A DNA stretch of 64,000 nucleotides. Source: Pholiota molesta (taxonomy: Eukaryota; Basidiomycota; Agaricomycetes; Agaricales; Strophariaceae). The notes under the pieces are model-generated. The model did not search any database. It was not told where the DNA came from and was given only the letters and a program-made list of their open reading frames with translations. The stretch spans positions 1 to 64,000 of the forward strand of contig JACGCK010000197.1 of the NCBI GenBank assembly GCA_014925825.1. Direction: 5' to 3'. How positions within the stretch are numbered: position 1 is the stretch's first letter; each line of letters starts with the position of its first letter. Below are positions 1 to 11,330 of the stretch, piece by piece. The translations under genes were made by a program, and so were the position numbers.

Positions 1-100
1 TTCTGCATTCTCGAGCTGCTACAAAACGTTCAATAGGAGGCAAGAGTTTGACCGGGAATATCGTAGTAGCTCTGCCTGCTCGTTATATACCTGCGAAGCG

Positions 101-2450
101 TTATTTGATATGTATATGTGGCATTGACTGTCGCCAGTTAAAGTTCGAAAAATCGTAATTGTTGATTGGATGACAGTTCAATCTGGTCATATTTCTACGC
201 ACAAGTCGTATGGGTACATCAGTAATACCAAGGTCATACCTAGATTTGCGCGAAACACTCTGTCGCTCCAAGACTCTATCGTTTCTTGCGGGCGGAGTAA
301 AGGCTTGATATTCCACTCTCTCAAAAGCAGACTCCAAGAAGCAGACTGCTTCGGTTGTAGCGAATTTCTTCCCAATGCATATTCGCGGTCCTATGAAAGC
401 GACATCAGTTAGGATAAGACTCATCGATTGAGAGATACGAACCAACTCCGAATGCAGTAAATAATTCTGGGGTTTTCGAGTCGTGATACCAACGGGAAGG
501 TTTGAAATTTTCGGGCTCTTCATAATAACGTGGATTGTTCTCTAAAGATTGAATCAAAGAATGCACTAGGCCGAAAGTTGAGATACTCACGGACGCCAAC
601 CATATCCACCATAATCTACATCGTGGTTGAACAACCAATCGACCGAATGAAGCATGTAGTAAGGACAAACCTTCATTCCTTGTGGGATGGGAACAATTAT
701 GGTCCCTTCTTCATCACGTGGTCCGCTCGGAACCTTCAATACAGTGTCCTTTGTCGCTTCGCGAATCATAACATATGCAGTTGCTGTCCGAATTGTGACT
801 TCAGTTGATTGAAGAAAGATCCGGGACGTGGTTTGACATACGATACATCCGCAGAGCTTCATAAAATGCAGCGAGGACCTTATCCAGCTTTGGATAATCA
901 GTCAGAGCCTGCTCTTTCATCAGATCGTGGACGTATGTATGAAAGGGTGAATGATGCTGACGGTTCACGTTCAACGCCACAACGTCAATAATCTGTTCCA
1001 GGATTTCTTGTTGAATATTTGATTAATGGCTAGAAGAGCCAACGTCGCAGCTAATGTATTTGCGGTTGTTTCTGCAGAGTGAACCGTTGTTAACAAAGTG
1101 CATTTCTTATCGATTGATTAAACTTACCATGTCCTGCAAATAACATAATAAACACATTGCCAATCTGTTGAGGGTTTGTTTTATGAGGAAGTCGTGTGTT
1201 GGGTAGAAGTGGGAGAACTAACCAATTCTTCGTCGTCCAACTTGAATTTTCCTTCCTCCTGTTCATTTGCTGCGACAAGAAGTGTAAACACATCCGCTGT
1301 GTCCTGACCGCTAAAGTTTATTCGATCGCCTTTGCTACGATACTCCATTTTCTTTTTCTGTATCTGAGCTTGCATGAAATTCCTCATCTCGGCGTCCGCC
1401 ATTCTTATTTCCTTGAACCTGGGAAGCGGTAGACGTTGTATCCATTGTGGGACAAACCCAATAATCATAGTAGCATCCATGAGAATGCGGAGTGATTCTT
1501 GGAATGACATGCGTCCGTCTGAAGCTTTTGGCGGCGTAGACCAGTCGAAGTCGAATCCGAATCCGCATTTACCGATGAGAAGAAGGGCGAACTATGCAGT
1601 AAGCCGAGTCAAATGAACAGTCCGAAAGACCAAGCGATGATAAATCACACCTTGGACGTCAATGATTGTATTACAGGAATATCCACCACGTTTTTTCCAT
1701 CCCATTCTTCTATTGAAGTCATTTGCCGATGTACTGCAAGCGATTCCGCCCAAACATTCACATATCTGCACAGAATTATAAAATGCAAGTATCATTGAAA
1801 AATGGCATAAGACTAACAGGTCGTTATTGAATGCAGGACCCATAACGCGCCTATGCTTTCTCCACACTTCTCCTTCTGCCGTAACAAGGTTTTCGCCCCA
1901 ATTTCTATCAATGTTTCAGCATAATAAAGCAAACCATACGTGTAGTCTTACCCAAGGGACACAGTGGTTTTGACAAAATCGGTTTTATGTCCGGAACCCA
2001 CAAGCTGCCTTAGAACATCCAAGTTAGAGGTGAAGATACTAGCTTCGCCGTAGATGAAAGGGACCATGGAGTAGGTATCGCTGTGGTTCGGAAACTGTTT
2101 ATAAACTTTGGAACGGGTATTTGAATCAAAAATCAGATATCCATTTTCTCTGCAACTTACGATGATGCCTCCATAACCAAACGAACTGGACACCCGGATT
2201 CCATGACGTAGTGGGCAGTAAAGCTCCAAATATTGAGAATGGCTGGAGTGGAATGCGCAACCCATGCATATAGCTAACTGCCTGGAAGTATATTAGCTAC
2301 AAATAAAAAATGTACGGACTGACACGCCATATATACCTTCAATCCAGCGAAGAGTTTGTGTATCCTCGAAAGAGCAAATATCAGGGCCAGAATTGTCGTA
2401 GCCTTCCAGAAATCGACATTATTTGCGAGAACGAACATCTTGGTGGACAT
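101..2450 (-). CDS. Cytochrome P450 monooxygenase
   Basis: Membrane-anchored heme-thiolate monooxygenase of unknown substrate. The chain runs from an ATG at 2450 through a hydrophobic N-terminal anchor (KATTILALIFALSRI, near residue 17) across several short introns to a TAA at 101. The I-helix oxygen-activation motif AGHETT is rebuilt across an intron near 1020-1135. The K-helix ExxR is EALR near 860. The heme-cysteine loop FGVGPRICIG is rebuilt exactly when the 52-base intron 391-442 is removed. The PERF-like segment FKPSRW lies near 500. All landmarks occur in order and no key residue is missing, so it looks intact. The longer open frame begins with TTG, so the first ATG is preferred as start. 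It is divergent from QCR8. Many such P450s in this group have no known substrate; the CYP family was not assigned. Confidence 0.88.
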
Positions 2451-3098
2451 TGAGTTCAAATGCTTTAACCTTCCACTGGTGGACTAGTAGGGTAGTAAAA
2501 TGGTGGTAGAGATGAGAAGGGAATCTGGAAAGCTTTCCATGCCCGAAATTCCTTGGATCCAAGGCTGACATCATGCGTTGTCGAGATAGCATCTAGGCAT
2601 TTAGTAACTTGAATGATGCAGTTGAAACTTGAGAATTGCACTGATGGTTCCCCGCGTAACAACGTAGTAGATGTGCCATAGATATCCTTAGATATCCATC
2701 CAAATACATGTAGAGTCATGGAACCCAGATACTCTGGATCGATACAAAGATAAGTATGTTGATTGGGCGATAGTTACGAATATGTTACTTACATTATAAA
2801 AAAATCAAGAATAGTTCTCGAGAAGACGCCTGCAATAGACATTCACTGTCGACCGACTTGTAGCAATCCTCATGAGCAGCGATTATGCAGCCAAACAGCC
2901 GAATGGATTTCGAAGGAGCGACTGACGATGGGAAGTCAATGGAAAGAGTTGGCTAAGTAGGCAACTGGAGTGGGCCAACCAACTTCGTAACGCGAGTGGA
3001 CGCCGTTGTTGACCCATGTTTGTTCCTCACGGACAAGAACGGATTGGCCGACTGTTGCAGTTCGTCAACTTTTCTTTCTATTCAAACACTAGCCCACC
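2451..3098. other. Divergent intergenic region (P450 / QCR8)
   Basis: Contains the 5' flanks of the leftward P450 and the rightward QCR8. The short open frames here show no recognisable domain. No clear TATA box or repeat was seen. Confidence 0.5.
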
Positions 3099-3636
3099 AT
3101 GAGGCCCACACTTGCGAGACACAGTGATATGCCTGGACGTAAGTCTATTCTCCCTATTGTCCACATTCAAAACAAAACTCATGGTGTCCGAATTCTACAG
3201 CAAAGGTCTACGTGAGCACGCGTTAACTGTCTTGAAACGGAAACAAACTTACATTCTCGCAACGCCATTCAGAACCTTTGGTGGGGTGACAAGTCTGGAG
3301 TAAGGCAGAGGGGAATTGTTCAATACAGTGCGTCGCGTGTTCTTTGCGTGTTATGCTTGACTCACCACAGAAATCAGCCTTGTCTCCCTACCAGACCAAG
3401 GCTGCTCCTCACTGGCTCCGCTCCTACATCTTCAATGGATACCGTCGCATCTCGGGCGAAATTCTATTCTTTGGAATTCCTTTTGTCGTCGGTGCGTATC
3501 CATTTTGACTTTGGTCTATTGTCTAACTAAAAATCGATTCTTAGGATATGGAGTATATACTTGGGCTAAGAGCTATGACGAGTTCCAGAACAGCAAAGCT
3601 GGCCACCTTGCTTCTGGTGGTGAACACCACGAGTAA
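3099..3636 (+). CDS. QCR8: Ubiquinol-cytochrome c reductase subunit 8 (complex III)
   Basis: Small inner-mitochondrial-membrane subunit of the cytochrome bc1 complex, which lies next to cytochrome b. Five exons: 3099-3138, 3201-3211, 3273-3327, 3378-3491 and 3545-3636, giving 103 residues, the usual family size. Recognised by NLWWGDKSGVRQRGIVQY, then SPYQTKAAPHWLRSYIFNGY, the single membrane helix ISGEILFFGIPFVVGYG and the tail YTWAKSYDEFQNSKAGHLAS. Exon 2 is a microexon of only 11 bases, encoding most of PKVY. All junctions are GT-AG and keep phase. The frame is intact. High-confidence call from the conserved core; the exact microexon is inferred from the reading frame and family sequence. 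Confidence 0.95.
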
Positions 3637-4256
3637 ACACCTACATCTAATAGATTTCTTTCTCCCGCGTCAATCCTACAGTCAACGGATTCATAGTTCG
3701 ATGATGGCAAGGCTATCTCAGGACATTTTAGTGCGACTTCAACTGGCGAGCCTTGTGTTTCAAACTTGGTCTTCTCAGAGAATATCTCATCGTATCCAAT
3801 GTGGCGGGTTCATTTTTGCGCTAGTCTCCTCATCAATTTTAGACCGCAGTGCATTCGATCTACAAACTTTGCTACTTTGGTCACCAATTGTACTAGGCAG
3901 GATGCCAGATACATGGCATTAAAATCCGCGTTACCTCTTTCGGTCGTTGGTCTCAGTTGAGATTGGGGCCATATTCTGGCGCGATATTGTTTGCAGAAGA
4001 CTGCACCATGTCCGTGGTGTATAGCAAGCTTGCAAATATTGTCCTAGGCTTCCACAAGTGTTTGACACTGTCAACACTCCATCGCAATTTTTCAAGTCAT
4101 AGTTGGATTGCGGATGGCCCAGTGGGAGTCTCAAGAACATCGAGGTGAGTTTACGGTTCTTTGCACACGTAAAAAGCATATGTATTTAACGGAAAGAGTT
4201 TACAGCACTGGTATCATGGTTGATTACAATCTGACATAGACGCATCTGTGTACGTT
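3637..4256. other. Intergenic region between convergent genes
   Basis: 3' flanks of QCR8 and of the leftward membrane protein gene. An open frame at 3548-3922 overlaps the last QCR8 exon out of frame and shows no domain. Nothing else seen. Confidence 0.5.
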
Positions 4257-5848
4257 CTACTGATATTTTCGATCCAGACTGTCGTCTACATTCCGTTGAC
4301 TCCGATACCATTCATAACCAATTTTTGCGCTCTCAAGGTTATTCCGCAACCGGCTTTTGTCTACTTCATTCCAACCGTCAACGCCGTCCGTTGGCAGTTC
4401 AAAAGTTGGAGTCACACCGTCCGAGTCCAATTCAATGGCTTGGATGATATATTCTCTCCATTTGTCCCAAACTGGTGTATCATTCGGGATCAGCTGGCGG
4501 AGCCAGGAATCAGGGCGGATGGGCCGAAGCTGGAATGTTGAAGCGGCCACGATACTAGCCCACCGCTTGAACGATTTTTTTTCGAGACAGCCGGATCCGG
4601 TCTCCCCAAGTCCGAGCATCTTTTTCAACGCCATGAACTGCAATTTTTCTCTTTCGACGGACGCCAAATATGCATTATAAAACCAAGACAGAGCGAAAGT
4701 GGCGAGGAAAATGATTTGGCCCTTCAATGTTGCCGACGGAAGAAGGATAAGTTGGGAGAACGCTTGAATGACTAGAGCCATTGATACAAATCCAATCGTA
4801 TGGTATGATGGTCCATTTCGATAGGTTAGCTTGTATTTGCCTCTTGTGATACTGGCGACTTTACTCTCGGGTCCTTGAAGGATGACGATATCGTTGTCTT
4901 GTACGAAAACACCATCGCCGGGAACGGGGTGTGGAACGATGAACGGCGTCTCGATCGTAAGACTGCCGGATCCATAGACAAGGGTAGCGAAGCCGTTGCA
5001 GAAAATACCGATAGATATTGCGATACAGCAGAAATAATCATGCCATACAACCGCCGATATGACTGCTGCTGTGATGCTGAATCCGATCGTTAGAAGTGCC
5101 GCCAAAAAGCCTGTGATGGACATGGGCGTAATAAATTTCTCCATATCGTTGTCGTGTGTAACGAGTGGCATTTTCTCTTTGGAGTTGCTATCTTTGGAGG
5201 AGTTGGGCATAGAAACGAGAGTCAACGAATAGAAATATTCATTGTCATTAGGCTTGGGAGTTGGGCTCTGGGGCATGTCTTGATCGTCGTCATTTGGACT
5301 ATAGGACCGATCCGGAGGTATGAAAATCGCTGGAGGACCGGAAGACCCAGGATCTGTGCAATGAAAAAATAACAAATGTGCTAGATGTCCCGTCATAATA
5401 AAGGCCGTCCCAGATTTTGCTCCGTAAAAGCTAGGTCCGCGCTGTCCATCCATGCCCAAAATCGTAGCCGGAATTGATTCCTTCCCTGGGAAGACTCCAT
5501 CCCAGAAGCGCGTACCAGCAATGATTCCATATTTTTTGGAAACGAAGTAGCTTCCAGGGCAGTTGTACCAGCCGAGCAGCCATCTATATCGAATGAGATT
5601 GACGCTGGCCATAGCAGCAATGGATTCATCTCCACCGAAGAATCCCGCGATCCCAGACACATCCAGGTTGAATTTGCCACCATGGAAAAGACCATCCTTG
5701 GCGATAATTTTGATCTGCAGAGATGCTGCGCAGTGAGGCCTGCTAAAGAGTGCATCAGTCGGAGAGAAAAAATTCGTAAGGTAATTACACACTCGTCGTA
5801 ATCGAAGTATCGCTTATCGTAGAGGTCGAAGTTTGGGGGGAAGCTCAT
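4257..5848 (-). CDS. Multi-pass membrane protein of unknown function
   Basis: Not recognised. One intron (5743-5792) joins a short first exon (MSFPPNFDLYDKRYFDYD, 5793-5848) to one long uninterrupted exon, for 513 residues. The N-terminal third is glycine and aromatic rich (AKDGLFHGGKFNLDVSG). A proline and serine linker follows (PPDRSYSPNDDDQD). Then come about four hydrophobic segments: MSITGFLAALLTIGFSITAA, CCIAISIGIFCNGFATLVYG, TIGFVSMALVIQAFSQLILL and IIFLATFALSWFYNAYLAS. The C-terminal cytoplasmic-looking tail ends in SQRNVDDSLDRKYQ. The layout resembles lineage-restricted agaricomycete membrane proteins, but no function can be given. The splice choice is supported because it removes the stretch with no ATG in a good position and joins exons in phase. 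Confidence 0.75.
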
Positions 5849-8066
5849 TTCAAGACTAGTTGAATGTGTTATACTTATACGTACCCCCATGATGGTCGCC
5901 TTTATCCAGGCCCTAGGGTATATTTCCTCAACACACTTACAGCCTCACAATCTCCCTGTTAGGACTTGACAGCTATCTTGCAAAATGCTATGTAGAAGTA
6001 GGACAGTGGCGCTGAGAATGACCCATAACAAGTCATTGTACTAGCCACATTGCGATGCTCGTGAGCAATGTTAGCTATTAATACATTTTATTTATCAGGA
6101 AGGGCGCCGCCATTCGACATGTGAAGGTTGTTTTCCGTGCCCCAGGATGCCGGCCGACGTCATAGGTCGATGGTCAAGAGTGATTTTGATTCAATGATTG
6201 TCCGGGCTAGAGGTGGAATCATAAGTCCTAGCTAAGGGGTCGTTTCTTCTTTCCCTTCTTTATCCCAGCGCAGAAAGGCTCAGCGTTAAGCGCTGGCCAC
6301 AGCATTAGTCCTGTCACGTGGATGGGCGCTAGTCTGAGTATCTACCGTTTGCGGTCATTTATAAATTGCGCCGATAGAGAACAGAGATTCACAGAACGCG
6401 CAGAACGTGCGTAAGTAAGGAACAATAGACAATATATAGGTGTGTCCGAAGATGATTTATCGATGTCGGGCGCTGTGCTATGCTGTGGCAAAAGGTCAGC
6501 GTGCCAGCACTGTGTACTCCGAAGTCTTGGCAAGTTCAATATCAAGTTCAAATTGGGATTCGGAAATCGGAAATCAGCCTGTAGCGGAGAAGCTCTCATT
6601 GAATTCCGTGGGCAATTATATATATGTAGAAATCATCACAGTTCTGTAGGCTCGAAGCTCGTTCGAACGCTTGGAATTATATGTTTGCAAAACTACACCC
6701 TTGAAGCGAGGTTTGATAGCACAAGTAAGTACTCTAAAAAGTATATTTGTTGTGCTAGTACTATGATTTTCATGAAGTATAATTCCGAGTTCTTTTAGAA
6801 AAAATCCCAAAAAAAACCCACCGAGATACAGTAGCCAATTGAGCTTCAATATCAAAAGTATAACTAATAAAAGCATACTCAGAGAAAAACGCACCGTACT
6901 TCAAATAAGCTTCTCTCCCCTCGTGTTAGAGCTCTCCGTATCAACGTCATTGCGTTGCATTTTCCTTGTTCTTTTTCTTTGTGGCTGCATCTTTTTGCCT
7001 GTCTGTCTCTATCTGTGTCTCAGTACGAGCTTTTGATGCTGATTGGATCGCAGTCCCATCGAAAACACTTAAGCGCTGAGCGCTGAATGCTCCAAATTTT
7101 TCACGTGGTCGGGCGTCTATCTTGGTTCAAGTCAATGTGCATGCGCTGCTTCTTATGTAAGCCTGTTTTTCCCAATGTGCATGGGAAGTCAAAAAAGGCT
7201 GACTTTGCCCTTGTTGGACAACCTTTTCTCCAGAACTTGAAGAAGAAAATCTGGGAAGACGCACTGACCAGCTCACTGAGCTCAGTGAAATGAGCTCGGG
7301 ACTCCGGAGACGCCACAAACCATCCACATGATGTCGGTATGTAACGGCCCCTGAACGGCCCTGAATATTCCTGAATCCTGATGATTTCCAAATCATTGAC
7401 AATGTCAAATTACTTCTTCAACTTGTGATCAACTGATCAGTGACGTCCGATTGGCCTAGTTTTGAAGTTTATCGCGGAATCTTGACGAGCAGCCCTTTTG
7501 TTTTGAGCTCTTGGGTGAGCTTCATGTTCTCCATGAATAGCTGTGGGTAAGGCATTATGCTTTGAAATGCGTGGATAACAGGTTCATAGAAGTGTGGGAT
7601 CTCCGGGAATATTACTTGGAAGAAGTATTTTGGAGTGATGTTATTTCGCTTATGACTGCAGGCCTGGATTGGCTTAGGCCATATGCAAGTTGTTGGTCAC
7701 CGTGTCCCTTACTTTCCTTTCCTCTCCCGCTCCTCCCTGCCCTCATTTTCGCCAGGTCACACTGGCGGCTCCTTGCATCGTGTTCGTTGGATCTAACACG
7801 GTGTAATATTCTGTCACGGCTCCTTGACTGGATCTACCAGGACGTGGATAGTTCCCGCTGTCAACCTCCTGAGTCTGCATATTCGTCGTACAGACTAGCG
7901 TGTGCAGCCTGTTGAGCAATTCAGCGAAAGGACTGAACATTGGTTTGTGCCCAATTTCTAGTCAGCTCATCGACGACATTAAGCTTTCTTTTTCAGTTCT
8001 CATATACTCTGTCCTGTTGGTTTAGTGCGACCCAGTACCTTGCATGACGCATCGAAATTAATCACA
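5849..8066. other. Intergenic region, no convincing gene
   Basis: About 2.2 kb with only short open frames on both strands. None of these carries a recognisable domain or a persuasive intron pattern. No repeats of note. Confidence 0.45.
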
Positions 8067-11000
8067 ATGCTCCTCAAACTCATTCCTGCCAGCCAAGAGC
8101 CAACTATCCATTTTTCGCTTTCCTTCGCAGAGTTACCTTCAACATTACCGACACCTTCTTCATGGACTGCCCAACTATCACATCTCATGCACGAGGATCT
8201 CGAGGTACCTGCAACACTGCACTCTCTTGATCGAGCTGCTGGTATTCCAAGTCTCCTAGAGGAAGTTTCTCTCGACGTAGAAACGAAAGAGATTCGATGC
8301 CGTTATGTTGACGGTTCTGTGGAGCGGATCGCATTTGGATTAAGAGGACCTAGGACTGAGCAAAGGTTGATGGATGCGCTGGCTTCCATCGTCAGAGATG
8401 TGCGGGACAGCACGCTAGAAGATGAGAGTGTTATGAAGGCTAGAGAATGGGAAAGGCAGAGGACGAGGAGTGCTTCGGTGTCTGTTACGCCTTCACCTCT
8501 CAAGACAGGAAGACAAGGAAAGCATAAGAAGCAGCGCTCACTCTTTATGCATATCGTGTCTTGTGTTGGGTAAGTTTTTAATCTCTTTTTTCACATTATC
8601 TTCTCGCTATCTGCTTCAGCAGTCTATCGTTATCCTTTTTCGTGGCAGATTTAACGCAGCGGTTTAACTTACTGCACCTTTGAAAAATTACATTTAGATC
8701 TATCGTAAATTGGCATCGCCGTCGTCCTCTTCTCATCCGTCCCTCCCTTTTTACTCTCGGTCCAATAATTCGGTAGCTTCTCGAGCTTCGACATCAAACT
8801 TGCCTGGCACCGCGATTTCCGATGGCGCAAGCCAGAACACGCCCCAGTACCCACACCAGGAAGCTCTCCCAAGGCGCGCGCTTTGCGGCGTGCAGCACGT
8901 TCGGCCCTTGTCGATACGTTCCGTCAGTTTGTACTTGGCGAGCTTGTCAGGCGCTTTTATGCAGGGTCAAATACTCGTTCCAGCACCCAACATGATAGCA
9001 GCCCCTACACATACGTGTATGAGTTGGAAAATCACCATCAAAGGGAACGAGGTGGATTCTGTGTATGGATATTGCATAGCATGAGGCGCCGCGCATTGGA
9101 AAGGATGGAACAGATTCTGGAGGAAGCTGGGCCAGCTCCTCCCGAAGTTCGGAGATTAGCGAAGAGGTCACTCCTGGCTTTTGTCCAACGACGATGGACG
9201 TTCCATTGTCATTTTCTGATGAAGAGGACGAGGAACGAGGGCTGAAAGTCCTTTTTCGATGAAGGGCGAGGATGAGGGCAATTCTAAGTTCCCCTTGGAT
9301 GCGGAATCGGATATGGAGAGAGAAGCCGAGGAAACATCTACGCAGAGCACACTTTCCATGGCCGATCATCAGGGCGAATGTTATCCTGAGAGGCCAACTC
9401 TATCTCCAAGAGAGCCTCTTCGGGCACTTCTGTCTCTACCGATGACTCTTCCGAATCTGGATCGACCGACCGAAGCACTTCCTCGATGTCTACCGTATCT
9501 ACAGCGCCTTCCTCTGTCGAATCAGACGCAGACCCAAGGAAGATTTCCGCCTACTCCTCCAGTGAAAGATGTTCCTCTATCCCTCTATCAGCCGCAATAT
9601 GCTTTGCAGCACCCTTCAGGCCCACCTATCCACCACCTCGCACCTGCGGTCAAAACGAATACACACAGCTCTCTGACCTTCGCACGCGCCTTGGACAGCT
9701 CGTCCAGTTTGCGGCGAGCCAGTCGCGTGTTGCTGCTGACGAAGTGCGGAATCGACTGGAAGTGTTGGCAGTGCGAAGCCGGCGACGCGCATGGCTGAAC
9801 AAGGCGCTGAAAGGCCCCTTGATCCAAAAGGTAGCGCTGGCGGATCGATTTTCGGACTCGCGACCCCGTTCCGCAGCTCCCCACTAGCGCGATACGTGTT
9901 GACCGCAGACGATCTTATTCGCAGGAGATCGCCCATCTCACGAAGCGCGTCTTCGTCGACATCGTCTTTGTCTTCGTCATACTTCGTACAGTATCTTCTA
10001 CTTCGTCCTCATCCTCGTCTATTTCAACCTCATCCATATCCAAGTCGACCTCACCGTTCCCTTTGTGTCGCCCCCGGATACGACCGAAGATTGATTATGG
10101 CGCAGCGTTTGCGGCTGCTATCGTTGATTTCTCTGGGTCCGAGACGCTGAACAATGAGGTTGGTGTAGATGGCACGGAAGTACATGGCTTGGCTACTACC
10201 ACTGCTGCTAGTTGGGATGCATCCGATGCTGATGAAGAAGAGGATGCACAAGCCGCGCAAGAATTCGAGCTCTCCCAGGAAGTGAAGAGTCCAACACGCG
10301 CGAGGCGGCACCATAGACGGACAATTCAGGAAGTAATGATGCCTGCCGCGCCCGCCGTTCCATCGAAACCAACGGGTGTGTTGCTCTTCCCTGTCAGCGA
10401 AGAAATGGAGCACGAAGGTGATGAGTTCACCCTAGCGCTTTCAGCGCGTGGACGAGGGCGAGGTCGCGGCAAGAAAGGATTCAGGCCGACTGGCGAGAGA
10501 AGCGACGGCAGAACCTTTATGGGCTGCGACGAGGTCCACGACGAGGAGTACGGTGCGAACAACGCTGATTCTGAGTACGAAGACGACGGAGCGGACGATG
10601 CCAGTCTGGACATAGAGATGGGCTTGGGCTTCGATGTGGACATGGACGGTGTGCACAACAACATGGAAATGGGGTTGAACCAAGGTGCAAGTCCTGGAAA
10701 TCTGGCGCAGCCGCAGATACGCCCTAGAGTGCGCACGACGAGCATGATGGGCGCTTTGCTACGTGGAGCAAAAAGATCGCTTGGAGGGGGATCAAGCCAC
10801 AGCAACAGGCAGCACTCGCTGTGGACAGTCTTCTGTACAGGCCTCTCGCTACGCCCCAACTTCCATCTCTGCCGCATTTCCAACCTGCCGCCCAATCCAA
10901 GACGACGCCCAAATCTCATACCCAATCGTCCCTTGTCCACGCGTCAAATCGACGGGCAATGGACTTAGCACGCCCTCCGGTGTCGGCCATCCACACTAAA

Positions 11001-11330
11001 ATGGAAATAGATGGCGCGAATGTGGACGTGGAAATGAACGTCCAGCTTCGCATTGACGAATATGAGTATTCGGCTGGGGTGCCTCTTCCACTCGCCAAAT
11101 CCCCGCCGCGCAGCAGTCTTATCGATATTGAGTTGCAGCCCCAGCAATGCGCGCATGATGAATTCACGCTGGCTATGGATATCCCTCAGGCTCGGCGTGG
11201 GTCTGGTGCCAATGGGGCTAGGAGGCGACGGGATATGCAATATTCTCCGAAACGTGAAGTTCCTCGAAGGCCTAAACTGAACTGCATATTTCAAGGACAG
11301 CTAGCGTCTGATACTGGATCAGCCTGCTAA
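8067..11330 (+). CDS. Unrecognised large protein with repeated frame breaks
   Basis: Product not recognised. The first ATG is at 8067 and the last frame ends in TAA at 11328-11330. Coding character is carried in turn by different frames, changing near 8880, 9240, 9390, 9880-10050 and 10790. Joined segments read sensibly: an N-terminal globular part (VSLDVETKEIRCRYVDGSVE), a basic stretch (GRQGKHKKQRS), an arginine-rich helical part (SALVDTFRQFVLGELVRRFY, then RALERMEQILEEAG), serine-rich linkers, LRTRLGQLVQFAASQSRVAA, an RG-rich patch (SARGRGRGRGKKGF) and acidic stretches. One intron starts near 8570. Near 10790 a single extra G in the run GGAGGGGG would join the two frames. The gene is probably real and the breaks sequence errors, but a decayed gene, or two adjacent genes, cannot be excluded. 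Confidence 0.5.
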
